DNA of 64,000 bases from Leptospiraceae bacterium (lineage in GTDB: Bacteria > Spirochaetota > Leptospiria > Leptospirales > Leptospiraceae): contig JACKPA010000001.1 in NCBI GenBank assembly GCA_024233865.1, positions 248,001 to 312,000 on the forward strand, written 5' to 3'. Under the pieces are notes generated by a model. That model searched no databases, was not told the DNA's origin, and was given only the letters and a program-made list of their open reading frames with translations. This document shows positions 36,340 through 46,978 of the stretch, in pieces. Both the position numbers and the translations under genes were made by a program. The stretch's first letter is position 1, and each line of letters begins with the position of its first letter.

Positions 36340-39300
36340 ATGAAATATATCCGTCATATACTACTACTTTCTATTCTCTTTATCTCCTTTTATTGCGTAT
36401 TATTGCAAAAAAAAGCAAAAATTAAACCTATACCATTCCATTATGATCAGATAGCCCAAAACTATTTTTCTTATCAAAACGAGAAACCTTTTCCCTTAAC
36501 CGTCCAAAGAGGAAACAATTTGTACAATTCTACTACTCTGGACGGAAAGTATCTATTTTATACAACAGACAACAAAGGCAACTATGATATATGGTTTCGT
36601 GACTTGCAAAGTTCTATTATTGTACCGGTAACAGAACATCCTGCGGCTGAATACAAACCGGCAATTAGTCCGGATGGCAGAAAATTAGTGTTTGTATCAG
36701 ATCAATATGATTCCGAAGGGGACCTTGTTTTTTTAAAGATGGACGATCCGGGTGATTGGGTACAAAAAATGCTCAAAGGAAAGAGGTTTATCAACCAAGA
36801 TTTTGTCTTTTTAACCAACCTCGACAAAAAGGATCACTTTGTTGATACGGAACCCGCTTGGTCATCAGACGGAAATTCTATTGTGTTTTCGAGCAATCGT
36901 TTGTCTCCCGGCTTGCAAAACATAGTCATATACAACCTGAACACAAAGCAATTTAGACTTGTTACCAAAAAGGGCGGAACTTCTCCCTTTTGGTCTTTGG
37001 ACGGAAGGTATATTGTATACCTATCGTTTAAAGATAGTAAATACGGTGAAATCTATCAATTGGAGCTTGCCACCGGGAAAGAATGGAGGCTAACCAATAA
37101 TAATTTTATGGAGTTTTCCCCTTCCCTTTCACCGGACAATAAATACATGATTTACACGTCCATTCGGGAAGATACTAACAAAAACGGAGAGTTGGATGCG
37201 AGAGACAATAGCTATATAGTTAGGTATTATATGGAGAAAAAGCGAGAAGATTTTTTATCTACTGGAAAAACTTCTATCTTTGATACCAAATATTCGAGCT
37301 TTAATAATGGAAGCATACTTTACTCGGCGGCTCTCTACAATTCGATAAACATCTATTTTATACCATTTTTGGGTTCGATTCCTAAGCAAAGTGATATTAA
37401 AAAGCAATACAAATACGCACTGAATTACAGAGATACCCAATCCGTTGAGAATTACAACCTTGCTTTAGACTCAGTAAAGTTATTTTTTGAAAACGATGCC
37501 TTATATCCGGTTTTTCATTCCAAAGTCGACATGGCAAAGGTTGAAAAGCTTTGGGAATTAGGAAGAAAGGGAGAAGCCAACCTAATTCTTGAAAAAATGC
37601 AAAGCGAGTCAAAAAATAAAAAATTTGGTCTCTCTTATGCTTATGCATACTCTTTTCAAAAAGATGCTAAAAATAAAGAAGAAATCATTCCAGGCTTGAA
37701 CAAATATCTAAATGAGTTTCCAAGAAGCCAAGAAACGGAGCAAGTGAATGCTTCGATTATGGACTTTATGGGCGATGAAATGGTTCGTCTAGACAAGGAA
37801 GAGGAAGCGAATCGAAAATTCCAAATAATATTAAGCGAGCATTCCAAATACTACAATATCCAAGACGTAAAGAGGAAAATTGGGGCTTTGTCTTTCCACC
37901 CGAAAGAATCTCATGTATTGCCAAAAGAGTATATAGAACTTATCAATTCCGGGGACACAGAGATCGAAAATGTTATCAAAATCCAAAACGATATTGAAGA
38001 TAAAATATTATCTTTGGATATAAGCTCTTCTGAAAAATATGATTTGATAGACAAGATAATCGACTCCAATGCTCTGTCCAAAAATTCCAAGAAGCTAGAC
38101 GATTTTTTTGTATATTTGAAGTCTGTCTCCTTAACCGAAGGAAAGAAATTTGCAGAGAGCAACTTTTTGCTAGAGAGCTTTTTACCCAAACTGCCGGAAT
38201 CAGACAATGCAACCGTTCCTGTTGATCCAATTCTTCCCGAAACCGATCCTATGAAAAAGGATCCTTTGTTTCTGAAATCTCATATACTCAAATCAAAAAA
38301 TTATGAGAACCTTGGAAATTTCAGCGACTATTTTAAAGAATTATGGGTCTACCTTCTTAACTACGACCCGGAATTAGGAGTTATGCTTAACAAAAAGGAC
38401 ATGGAAAACTCCTTCCGTTACTACGAAGCACAGGCAAAAGACTTTGAAGACAAAGTTGCTAAAATGGAAATGGACGCAAGCCAAACAAAAGATAAAGCAA
38501 TCCAGGATGAAGAACTCTACAAATCTTATCTTAGAAACGTCGCTTTTCGCTATTTTTACAATGCAAAAAATATCTATCTAATGAAAACCAACGGACTTTT
38601 TGTGAATACTTTGTACAAAGACTACGCTATATACTACCACAAAAAGATGATGGATTCTGTTCTAAAATTTGGAAAAAAGGCTCTGAAACTAAGTGACGAC
38701 GATTTACTCAATCAATTGAATATTCTAGGGCGAAATAGGTTAGATGTGCTTGGAAGGACAACTTCTTTTCTCTCTTTATTATTAAATAATAAATATACAA
38801 ACAAGTTTAACTTTTTAGGAGATTTTAGGGACTTACGCAAACATGATATTTTGGATCCGCAAGCCACCTATCTGATCGAAAATTTTTATGCAAAAGATTT
38901 TCTACCCAAATCAAGACCTTCTTTGGATTTGGCTGCCGTCTATGGGTATGCCTACTATTTGATCAACAAAGGAGTCCTTTATGAAAATTACTATAACCAA
39001 GTTGATGTGATGACTCCGGCGAGAAAAGCGGAAGTATTCCAATACCTCAAAAAGGCAGAGTATGAGTTAAAGTGGATTATTTTTGCTGATCCTCAGTTCA
39101 CGGACGCCTATCAACTTCTTGGATGGTTGTACCAGCAAATAGATATAGTAAAATCGCTACCTCTTTCACCGGGAGATGATACAACCGACGGAGAACTTTA
39201 TGCGTCTGTTTATGAAAAGTATTTTCCAGAGAGACACTTTGAGGAAAATATAGACCTATACTTGCAAATACTCAATTTTTTGGGGGATGACTATCCGAAC

Positions 39301-42300
39301 AAAAAAGTGCTTTCAGATTTGCACTTGAATTTAGGTAATAATTATTATTTATTGAATAATTACTCGAAGGCTCGCGATCACTATGGGATTTCGGAGCAGT
39401 ATGAAGACTCCGTAAACCCTTATGTTCGATTTGATAATTATAAGCAAGAAGCCTTGTTTTATTACAATTATGCCAAAACAAATCTTTATCTTGCAGACTA
39501 CAAAAAAGCAACCGAAAACCTGAAAAAAGCGATACGTATCTACTACGAAAAAGAATACTATAAAGCTGTAGCAGCATCCAATCAATTAGACGAAAAAGGT
39601 GAAAAGGATGATAGAGCTTTAAAAGAAGTGAGTGGCAAGTTTGTTTTGCTGTATGCTTTGTCTGGCCTTTCTCAAATGGAATTGCAAAACTACAAAGAGG
39701 CAATTCATTACTTTAATAGAAGTTTGTCCTTCAACTCAAGCACAAATTACGTAGATAATATCAACATCTACAACATGCTTGCTATATGCCATCAAAAGAT
39801 GAACCATTTCTCCGAATCAGAGAAGTATCTACAGTTAGCTGAAAAGGAATATAAAGAAGGCAGGGGGACAAATAAGAAATCCAGTACAGGTTTTTTGTGG
39901 AATTGGGTTTTACCTGAAAAAAACAGGATTATCGGTGATGGAAGATTTCCAGGAGCATTTCCAATTGAATATCATCGGTTATTATCTTATGGAATTGATG
40001 CTCAAAACAATCTTTTGCAAAAAGAATATTCTACCGCCAATCAACTCTACAAAGATAGAAATGAATTTATTGATGACAAAAATCTTGAGAAATCCGTAAC
40101 GGGTCAACAAATTATAAATAATACCTTACGAAACCAGGCTTACAACGAATTCCAAAGAGGAGATTACGAAAAGTCTTTATCCATTTACAAACAGATTTAC
40201 GAGGAAAGTCAGAAAAACAATAAGAAAGCAGAATACATTAAAACGTTTAATAGATACAATCATACACTGTTCAAATACATAGAGTCTGGCAAAGGAGAAC
40301 TAAAATATTTAACAGAACTGATAAAACAAAATATAGCTGGCTTTTCTAAAATCAAAGGGAGCTATATGAAATCTTGTTTAGAACAATCAAAATACTCCGA
40401 AATTCAAAGAAAACAGGTAGTTCAACTTTGTTTGGCAGAGTTTTCCAAAGAGTTTCGAGATTTTGATCCTTTGCAAGGTCTCAATTATTTTTATCTCGGT
40501 GAAGTGCTAAAAAAACAAGGTAGTGAAATTTCTGCTTTTTATTATTATGGTTTGGCTTCTTCTGTTTTGGAAAATCCAGCCAAAGTGCCCGAAGATCAGA
40601 TCGGATTATCCCAAGATGTATTCAATCGATTGGAAAGAATACGGTTGAAAATCAATGTGGCAAATGTCTATTTTAGGCTGCAAGAAAAAGATAAATTTTT
40701 AACGGTTATTAGGGAAGCAGAAGATATGGCGTACCAGTTTCAAGCCTTCGAGGAGTTTGCCGTAATCAAACTGCTGTATGCCAGATTTCTTTTGCAAAAC
40801 AAGTCGCAAAAAGACTTCTCAAAAATTGAAAAGTTGCTTGCTGAGTCAGAGACTACCGTTTTGTCAAACTATGGTTTGACCTATACCATGCCGTCTGATT
40901 TTTTCAAATCTCTTTATGATGCCATGATGCTAAAAGATATTCAAAAAAACAAATACAACGATCTTTACAAATACCAAGAAAAACTGCAAAATATTGTCTT
41001 GTTCAAAGACTTTATTACAAATCGGTTTGAATTTGAAGATAGCAGTCTGAACCGTTATTACAACCAACTTAGCACGAAAATCCAAAAAAGCGTTTTTTTA
41101 AACGAAGAGCTTGAAAAGCTGAACATGCAACGTAAATCCATAAAGCTAGTAAATCCCTTGGTTGAAAAGTTAGAAAAGCACAACAATACAATTACGGAAA
41201 TAGTAAAAAAACTTGCAGATTTATTTCCTGAGAGAAATGATTTTTTTGTATTTGAGGAAACCATAAAGCCTTCGCAATACCTTGCAAATGACGAAATCTG
41301 GTTTAGGTTTCTTGTTTACCAAAACGAGCTGGTATACTGGAAAATTACAAAGAATACTATCCAAACTTTTCACAAGCAAATAACCCAAAATATCAAAAAA
41401 GAAATCGAATCCGTTTTCGAAAAAGAACAAAACTTCATAAACCAATATCAAAAGATTATCATAACTCCTGACACTCACACAATCGTTGTGGATTTTGGCA
41501 AAAATAAAGTCCTACAAAACAAAGAAGTTTACTATTCCTATAAAAGCAGTCACCTAAAGAAAGCATCAAAAGCAAACCATGTAAAACTAAAAAAATCCGC
41601 CATCATTGTAAGTTCGGATAAAGTCAAACAAGCAAAACCAATAGTTACGGCTGCTAAAATGCATTCCAAAAAATCGTTGGAAGAGCTTGCTTACCTCACA
41701 GACATCTTGGAAACTCCTATAAACTATAAGCTTATGGAAAATAACGTTTTTGGAGAGAGCGTGGAAGGTTATTTGAATTTGAGAGAGATTTTTGAAAAGA
41801 ATACAGACCTGTCTATGGTTATGATTAACAATGCAAGTTTTGATGGTTATCACTATGAAAAGCTTGTTTCTGCAATTGATATACTGAGAGGTGCAGGTAT
41901 TCCAGTTGTTTACTTGCTCTCTCCAGATGAAAAAAACAAAATGCCAAGCCTCCAAGACGGAAACTCTCTCTTGCGCAACAGAAATAACTTTGTCTCAATA
42001 GGTCTTAAAGATGTTCAAAATAAGGAACTATCTTCTGATAAACAAAAATATCAGCACTATAAAGAATTGGGTTATAAAGCAGAAAGGACTAAAAACTATG
42101 AATTGGCTTTGGAAAATTTTGATATAGCCAGTGGAATGATAAACAGGAATGATTTCAAAACTTTTTTAGAATCGGAAATAAATCTCACCAGACTCAAATC
42201 GAAATATTATAATTTTCCCGGAGACAAAGAATTTTATTTTTACGAAAACTTGCTAGATGACTACAAAAACAAGGAAGATGGTACCTTTCAAATATACAAC

Positions 42301-44490
42301 TCTCTACTAACCTATTGCCATACTTCCGAAAAAGAAAAAGATTGTCAAAAATACAATAAACAATTTTTGGAAATAATTAAACGTAGAATGGAAGCAAAAA
42401 AGGAACTCCCCAATACTACGTCTGTTCTATTTTTTCAATTGGTTGACGGTGGAAAGCTGAATGATTTTGATAAATACTACCAGCAGTATCTAAAGTTTAA
42501 TACTATGGAAGATGGCTTTTTATTTCACTACGACTTAAGCACATTTTTTCTAAAAAACTTTTTATTAAGTGAATCGGAATTGCATGCGAAAAAAGCTCTA
42601 TCTTTCTCCGCAACAGAAAATGAGAAAAAAGTTATTTATGATAGGTTATCAGAAATTGCACTGCAAGAAAATTTCATTAAGCAAAAAAATAAAACCATAA
42701 CCAATATTGATGATAAAGATAGTGTCTATACTTTAGGCACTAGAGAAAAGTGGGACGAATTTGATAAAAAGGTAGATGAAATCTACAATTCTCAAAAAAA
42801 GGAATCCGATATAATTGTTCTAACCTATCAAAAAAAAGTTTATAATTTATGGAGATTAGCAAGTATTGGAGGAGACTATGACCCACTTTACCTAACTCCG
42901 GATAAAACAGGAGAAGGAATTTCCGTATTCTATTATTTAAGTTCAACTGACTTATCACTTGTGTATAACGTATTGCACCAATCCATACAATATCAAGTTA
43001 CGGATGAGATAAATTCTATTTTTGATATTTTGTCCAAACATTTGGAACAAACAGGGAACTTACTTATGCCGGCATATATGATGGTTTCTTGGGCTGAAGA
43101 ACTTTGCCACCAGGGGGATTACAAAAAAGCCAATGACTATATTCAAAAGTTTGAGAAAGAATACTTAAAACTAAAGCTACCTAGTGATATAATCAACCAA
43201 TACCATTTTTTAAAGTTTAAATACTCTTATTTGACTTCTCAAGAAAACAAGCAGATTCCAAACATCTACGATGAAAATAAAATATGGTTTTCCAAATATA
43301 TAGAAGCGTCCAAATTAAAACAAGCAAACCAAATTCTGCCATTTTTAGCTTCTGCTATCCAGCAAATCGGTTCTCAGGATTTCAATTTAAAACACCATAA
43401 AGAGCTTTTGGATTTGATAACATTCTTGCAGACACGGGCTTTTAATTTAAACAGTTCGGAAGCATTTCTAGACCTTGGATTTTATAGAGATAAAATAGAC
43501 AGCTTTAACAAAAGAATATATTCCAATAAAATTAGATTTTCGGACATCCCTGTTCCCCGTTCCATTACGGAAGATTTATTTCAAAAGCTACCCAAAAATC
43601 AACAACTATTGGCAGTATTAAATCACGGAACAAAAGTCTTTTTCGTAAGTGTTTACGGAGGTAAAACGAGAGGTGACGATGCCAAAATTGATAATCGTGA
43701 ATTTCATAATGAGATCATTCAGTATTATCGAGCAATCAATGAAAACGGAAGTTTTGCTCTTCAAAAAGATTTCATTGAAAGTAAGTTCAGAAATGCGATC
43801 TTTAAAAATCCTATTATAAACCCTATTTTGAATGAAGAGCCTATTACATACCTATACCTTAGTTCGTATTTGATAAAAGTTCCTCTGGAATTTAGAGAAA
43901 AAGATAATTTCTTTTATATTCAATCACCTGAGTTGTTAGCCCAAAGACAATCACATAGCCTAAGTGGAGATTTTGAAAAAGACTTTAAAATTAATTTACA
44001 TTGGAACAAAACTAATACTTCGACCGCTTACACTGAATTTAAAAAGATTGGAAATTATGAACTGGATTCGGAAGGCAACAACACAAAAAGTGTTGTAAAT
44101 GTGTCTGGAGAAGACTTAGGAATAAAAAACCAAAATCAATTATATTTTGGTACGCAGCCACTTCAAAAATTAAACTTGAATCACATTCGGAATGGGTGCT
44201 GGATACTAGCGAGTTCCGAATTGTATGAAACTTCCATTAAAAATAATGACTTAAATTACTCTTTGGCATTCTTAGACAAAATTCACTATGGTCCTGGTGT
44301 GATTTCTATTGGTCCTCAAAATAACTTAGGTAATTTAATTTTTATTAAAAATCTATTGCAGAGAAAAAAGGTTAAATTATCCTTGAAAGATCGTTTTATA
44401 AATTCACTAAAACAACAAAAAATAACCTATCCGAATGAGTACAGTTGGATAGGTTATAGATTATATACAAATACATTATTAAAAGAATAA
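36340..44490 (+). CDS. Giant TolB-propeller / TPR / tandem CHAT-like envelope protein
   Basis: The 2716-residue protein has an N-terminal leader (KYIRHILLLSILFISFYC) that may be a lipobox. A TolB/PD40 beta-propeller follows at about 55-330, with units such as YKPAISPDGRKLVFVSDQYD and PAWSSDGNSIVFSSNRLSP. Long TPR arrays fill about 370-1600 (for example ALSGLSQMELQNYKEAIHYF) and about 1905-2390. Two regions, about 1630-1890 and 2395-2716, follow the CHAT caspase-like layout (LAVLNHGTKVFFVSV, LYLSSYLIKVPLEF, final YSWIGYRLY), but the expected His and Cys are replaced. It is probably an envelope scaffold with pseudo-peptidase domains. It is flanked within 7 bp by operon partners. Domain names are by eye. 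Confidence 0.85.
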   Translation: MKYIRHILLLSILFISFYCVLLQKKAKIKPIPFHYDQIAQNYFSYQNEKPFPLTVQRGNNLYNSTTLDGKYLFYTTDNKGNYDIWFRDLQSSIIVPVTEHPAAEYKPAISPDGRKLVFVSDQYDSEGDLVFLKMDDPGDWVQKMLKGKRFINQDFVFLTNLDKKDHFVDTEPAWSSDGNSIVFSSNRLSPGLQNIVIYNLNTKQFRLVTKKGGTSPFWSLDGRYIVYLSFKDSKYGEIYQLELATGKEWRLTNNNFMEFSPSLSPDNKYMIYTSIREDTNKNGELDARDNSYIVRYYMEKKREDFLSTGKTSIFDTKYSSFNNGSILYSAALYNSINIYFIPFLGSIPKQSDIKKQYKYALNYRDTQSVENYNLALDSVKLFFENDALYPVFHSKVDMAKVEKLWELGRKGEANLILEKMQSESKNKKFGLSYAYAYSFQKDAKNKEEIIPGLNKYLNEFPRSQETEQVNASIMDFMGDEMVRLDKEEEANRKFQIILSEHSKYYNIQDVKRKIGALSFHPKESHVLPKEYIELINSGDTEIENVIKIQNDIEDKILSLDISSSEKYDLIDKIIDSNALSKNSKKLDDFFVYLKSVSLTEGKKFAESNFLLESFLPKLPESDNATVPVDPILPETDPMKKDPLFLKSHILKSKNYENLGNFSDYFKELWVYLLNYDPELGVMLNKKDMENSFRYYEAQAKDFEDKVAKMEMDASQTKDKAIQDEELYKSYLRNVAFRYFYNAKNIYLMKTNGLFVNTLYKDYAIYYHKKMMDSVLKFGKKALKLSDDDLLNQLNILGRNRLDVLGRTTSFLSLLLNNKYTNKFNFLGDFRDLRKHDILDPQATYLIENFYAKDFLPKSRPSLDLAAVYGYAYYLINKGVLYENYYNQVDVMTPARKAEVFQYLKKAEYELKWIIFADPQFTDAYQLLGWLYQQIDIVKSLPLSPGDDTTDGELYASVYEKYFPERHFEENIDLYLQILNFLGDDYPNKKVLSDLHLNLGNNYYLLNNYSKARDHYGISEQYEDSVNPYVRFDNYKQEALFYYNYAKTNLYLADYKKATENLKKAIRIYYEKEYYKAVAASNQLDEKGEKDDRALKEVSGKFVLLYALSGLSQMELQNYKEAIHYFNRSLSFNSSTNYVDNINIYNMLAICHQKMNHFSESEKYLQLAEKEYKEGRGTNKKSSTGFLWNWVLPEKNRIIGDGRFPGAFPIEYHRLLSYGIDAQNNLLQKEYSTANQLYKDRNEFIDDKNLEKSVTGQQIINNTLRNQAYNEFQRGDYEKSLSIYKQIYEESQKNNKKAEYIKTFNRYNHTLFKYIESGKGELKYLTELIKQNIAGFSKIKGSYMKSCLEQSKYSEIQRKQVVQLCLAEFSKEFRDFDPLQGLNYFYLGEVLKKQGSEISAFYYYGLASSVLENPAKVPEDQIGLSQDVFNRLERIRLKINVANVYFRLQEKDKFLTVIREAEDMAYQFQAFEEFAVIKLLYARFLLQNKSQKDFSKIEKLLAESETTVLSNYGLTYTMPSDFFKSLYDAMMLKDIQKNKYNDLYKYQEKLQNIVLFKDFITNRFEFEDSSLNRYYNQLSTKIQKSVFLNEELEKLNMQRKSIKLVNPLVEKLEKHNNTITEIVKKLADLFPERNDFFVFEETIKPSQYLANDEIWFRFLVYQNELVYWKITKNTIQTFHKQITQNIKKEIESVFEKEQNFINQYQKIIITPDTHTIVVDFGKNKVLQNKEVYYSYKSSHLKKASKANHVKLKKSAIIVSSDKVKQAKPIVTAAKMHSKKSLEELAYLTDILETPINYKLMENNVFGESVEGYLNLREIFEKNTDLSMVMINNASFDGYHYEKLVSAIDILRGAGIPVVYLLSPDEKNKMPSLQDGNSLLRNRNNFVSIGLKDVQNKELSSDKQKYQHYKELGYKAERTKNYELALENFDIASGMINRNDFKTFLESEINLTRLKSKYYNFPGDKEFYFYENLLDDYKNKEDGTFQIYNSLLTYCHTSEKEKDCQKYNKQFLEIIKRRMEAKKELPNTTSVLFFQLVDGGKLNDFDKYYQQYLKFNTMEDGFLFHYDLSTFFLKNFLLSESELHAKKALSFSATENEKKVIYDRLSEIALQENFIKQKNKTITNIDDKDSVYTLGTREKWDEFDKKVDEIYNSQKKESDIIVLTYQKKVYNLWRLASIGGDYDPLYLTPDKTGEGISVFYYLSSTDLSLVYNVLHQSIQYQVTDEINSIFDILSKHLEQTGNLLMPAYMMVSWAEELCHQGDYKKANDYIQKFEKEYLKLKLPSDIINQYHFLKFKYSYLTSQENKQIPNIYDENKIWFSKYIEASKLKQANQILPFLASAIQQIGSQDFNLKHHKELLDLITFLQTRAFNLNSSEAFLDLGFYRDKIDSFNKRIYSNKIRFSDIPVPRSITEDLFQKLPKNQQLLAVLNHGTKVFFVSVYGGKTRGDDAKIDNREFHNEIIQYYRAINENGSFALQKDFIESKFRNAIFKNPIINPILNEEPITYLYLSSYLIKVPLEFREKDNFFYIQSPELLAQRQSHSLSGDFEKDFKINLHWNKTNTSTAYTEFKKIGNYELDSEGNNTKSVVNVSGEDLGIKNQNQLYFGTQPLQKLNLNHIRNGCWILASSELYETSIKNNDLNYSLAFLDKIHYGPGVISIGPQNNLGNLIFIKNLLQRKKVKLSLKDRFINSLKQQKITYPNEYSWIGYRLYTNTLLKE

Positions 44491-44497
44491 AATCAAA

Positions 44498-45508
44498 ATG
44501 ATAAAAAGAAAACTGCAAAACGTACTTGTAACTGGCGGTGCCGGGTTTATTGGAGCAAATTTTATTCATTACCTTGCCAGAAAAAAATTTAAGGGAAATC
44601 TGGTTAATCTAGATGCTCTTACCTACGCTGGTGATTTGAACAATCTGGAAGGCATTAAAGAACAGATGAACTATAGTTTTGTCAAAGGTGATATAAGGGA
44701 TTTGGAACTATTGGATGATATTTTCAAAAAGGAAGAAATAGATACCGTTGTTCATTTTGCGGCAGAAAGCCATGTGGATAATTCTATTTCTGGACCAAAA
44801 ATATTTGTAGAAACCAATATCATTGGAACTTTTGAATTATTAACTGCTGCCAGAAAAAATTGGGAAATCAAAACCAGAGAATACAAAGAGGGAGTTCTCT
44901 TTCACCATATATCAACCGACGAAGTTTATGGCTCATTGGGAGAATTCGGCTATTTCTCGGAAGAAACACCTTATGATCCTTCTTCACCTTATTCTGCTTC
45001 CAAAGCTAGTTCGGATCATTTGGTAACAGCTTTCTATAGAACTTATAATCTGCCGATTACCATTTCCAATTGTTCTAATAACTATGGTCCTTATCAAAAT
45101 AGAGAAAAACTGATTCCCTTGATGATTACCAACGCCCTTCAAGGCAAAAAATTACCCGTTTATGGTGATGGAAAAAATATTCGAGATTGGTTGTATGTGG
45201 AAGACCATTGTGATGCCATTTGGACGATCCTCACATCATCTCTGATTGGGAAGAAATACAATGTTGGTGGCAATAACGAATGGGAAAATATCAGCATCGT
45301 AAAATATATATGCCAAGTTCTTGCAGAGCTAACACACAAGCCTATAGATGATTACTTGAATTTGATAAACTATGTCACAGACAGACTTGGACATGATAGA
45401 AGGTATGCGATAGATGCGTCTTTGATTCAAAAAGAACTTGAATGGTTTCCAAAAGAAACTTTTGAAACTGGAATCCAAAAGACGGCTCAATTTTATATCA
45501 AAGTGTAA
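44498..45508 (+). CDS. rfbB: dTDP-glucose 4,6-dehydratase
   Basis: RfbB/RmlB turns dTDP-glucose into dTDP-4-keto-6-deoxyglucose. The 336-residue extended SDR has NAD motif VTGGAGFIGANFIHY, VHFAAESHVDNSI, STDEVYGSLGE, and the catalytic YSASKASSDHL, with NNYGPYQNREKLIPLM typical of the enzyme. It starts 7 bp after the giant gene, so expression is tied to that protein rather than to rfbA and rfbC at 12.8-14.2 kb. Its end overlaps the convergent M20 peptidase by 11 bp. Confidence 0.96.
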   Translation: MIKRKLQNVLVTGGAGFIGANFIHYLARKKFKGNLVNLDALTYAGDLNNLEGIKEQMNYSFVKGDIRDLELLDDIFKKEEIDTVVHFAAESHVDNSISGPKIFVETNIIGTFELLTAARKNWEIKTREYKEGVLFHHISTDEVYGSLGEFGYFSEETPYDPSSPYSASKASSDHLVTAFYRTYNLPITISNCSNNYGPYQNREKLIPLMITNALQGKKLPVYGDGKNIRDWLYVEDHCDAIWTILTSSLIGKKYNVGGNNEWENISIVKYICQVLAELTHKPIDDYLNLINYVTDRLGHDRRYAIDASLIQKELEWFPKETFETGIQKTAQFYIKV

Positions 45509-46967
45509 AATTTGACGAGTTCCGAATTAGCTGAATATAAAATCTCACAAAGTCTTCGTAATTTCTCACAGAAATCCGCTCGTTAGTTCCATGCATTCGC
45601 TTTTCATCATTGTTGCTTTTTTGAAAGTAAAGCGGATGGAAACGATATATATTCTTGGAAAATGATATAAATTTTTGTGTATCCGAACCGGCAATAAACA
45701 AACCGGGTGCAATTAAAACATCGGGAAAAACTTCTTTGATTGTTTTAGTAAACATTTCGTAAGAAGGTGAATTGATTGGAGAAACAGGCGATGGTTCTTC
45801 TGCTGAATTTTTTAGGTAATCTACCTTTACTCTCGAATCGTTTACCACCTGCTTAACATGGTCTAAAACTTTTTGAATATCATCTCTTGGATGGATACGA
45901 AAATTAACCAAAGCACGAGCTTTTTGGGGTAGTACGTTTTCTTTATCACTTCCATGGAACATAGTAGCTGCCGTTGTTGTTCGCAAATTTGCATTTGTGC
46001 CTGGACTTTCCGATAATTGCTTTTCAATCAAACCACCAAAAAGCCACCTATTGGCAAAGATAAGTTTCATGGGAAGCGACATTTCCGGTCCTAAAGAATC
46101 AAACATATCTCCGATAATCCCATCCAATCCTCCTTTGATTGGGTTTTCTTCAAGACGAACTATGGCTTTACTCAAAATTCCCACAGCAGTATTGGACGGA
46201 GGAGAAGAACTATGTCCACCGGTATCTTCCACAATCAATTCTACCGTAACATAACCTTTTTGTGCCATACCAACAATGGCAACGGGCTTGGGAACTCCCG
46301 GAACATAACCATCAGCAATAAACATTCCTTCGTCTTGGATAAACTCAAACTCAATATTTCTTTCTTTTAACAAAGCAGCAGCTTTAAAAGCTCCTTTTTT
46401 TCCGGTAGTTTCTTCATCGTGCCCGAAAGAAAGGTAAATTGTTCTTTTGGGAGAAAACCCTGATTTGAGCAGATGCTCGGTAGCTTCTAAAACTCCCATT
46501 ACAGCAGACTTGTCGTCCAATGAACCTCGTCCCCAGATATAACCGTCTGCAATAGCACCGGCAAAAGGAAGATGTTCCCACTTGGATTCATTCTCAGCAG
46601 GCACCACGTCTATATGTCCCATCAAAAGAATAGGCTTTAAATTTGGGTCATTTCCTTTCCAAGTATAGAGCAAACTATACTTATTTACCACTTCTTTTGT
46701 GAGGGTTTTATGAAGCAAAGGAAAAGATTTTTCCAAAAAAGCATGAAACCCAAGAAATTCCTTCTCATTTGGCAGGGTATCTTGAGAAGAAACCGTTTGA
46801 AAGCGTATGGCAGATGCCAATCTTTCAGAGATTGAATCTGTATCTAGCTTCTCTGGACTTATTGGCTTTGCAGAACTTTGTTTGGATGTAAAAAGTAGTG
46901 TTTTAAAAAAAACGATACCTAAAATAATTATAAAAAACAAGCCTAAAATGATAATTATTTTTTTCAT
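45498..46967 (-). CDS. M20-family carboxypeptidase (CPS1/PM20D1-like), membrane anchored
   Basis: The 489-residue protein has an N-terminal membrane anchor (IIIILGLFFIIILGIVFF). The di-zinc M20 motifs follow: LMGHIDVVPAE, WGRGSLDDKSAVMG and SFGHDEETTGKKG, a dimerisation-domain start GMAQKGYVTVEL, and a late His in RMHGTNERIS. The overall pattern resembles yeast carboxypeptidase S and PM20D1 (PGLFIAGSDTQKF, NIYRFHPLYF), which act on peptides or N-acyl amino acids. It probably faces the periplasm. The substrate is unknown. Confidence 0.9.
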   Translation of the reverse strand: MKKIIIILGLFFIIILGIVFFKTLLFTSKQSSAKPISPEKLDTDSISERLASAIRFQTVSSQDTLPNEKEFLGFHAFLEKSFPLLHKTLTKEVVNKYSLLYTWKGNDPNLKPILLMGHIDVVPAENESKWEHLPFAGAIADGYIWGRGSLDDKSAVMGVLEATEHLLKSGFSPKRTIYLSFGHDEETTGKKGAFKAAALLKERNIEFEFIQDEGMFIADGYVPGVPKPVAIVGMAQKGYVTVELIVEDTGGHSSSPPSNTAVGILSKAIVRLEENPIKGGLDGIIGDMFDSLGPEMSLPMKLIFANRWLFGGLIEKQLSESPGTNANLRTTTAATMFHGSDKENVLPQKARALVNFRIHPRDDIQKVLDHVKQVVNDSRVKVDYLKNSAEEPSPVSPINSPSYEMFTKTIKEVFPDVLIAPGLFIAGSDTQKFISFSKNIYRFHPLYFQKSNNDEKRMHGTNERISVRNYEDFVRFYIQLIRNSSNFTL

Positions 46968-46978
46968 AAAAGAATCCC

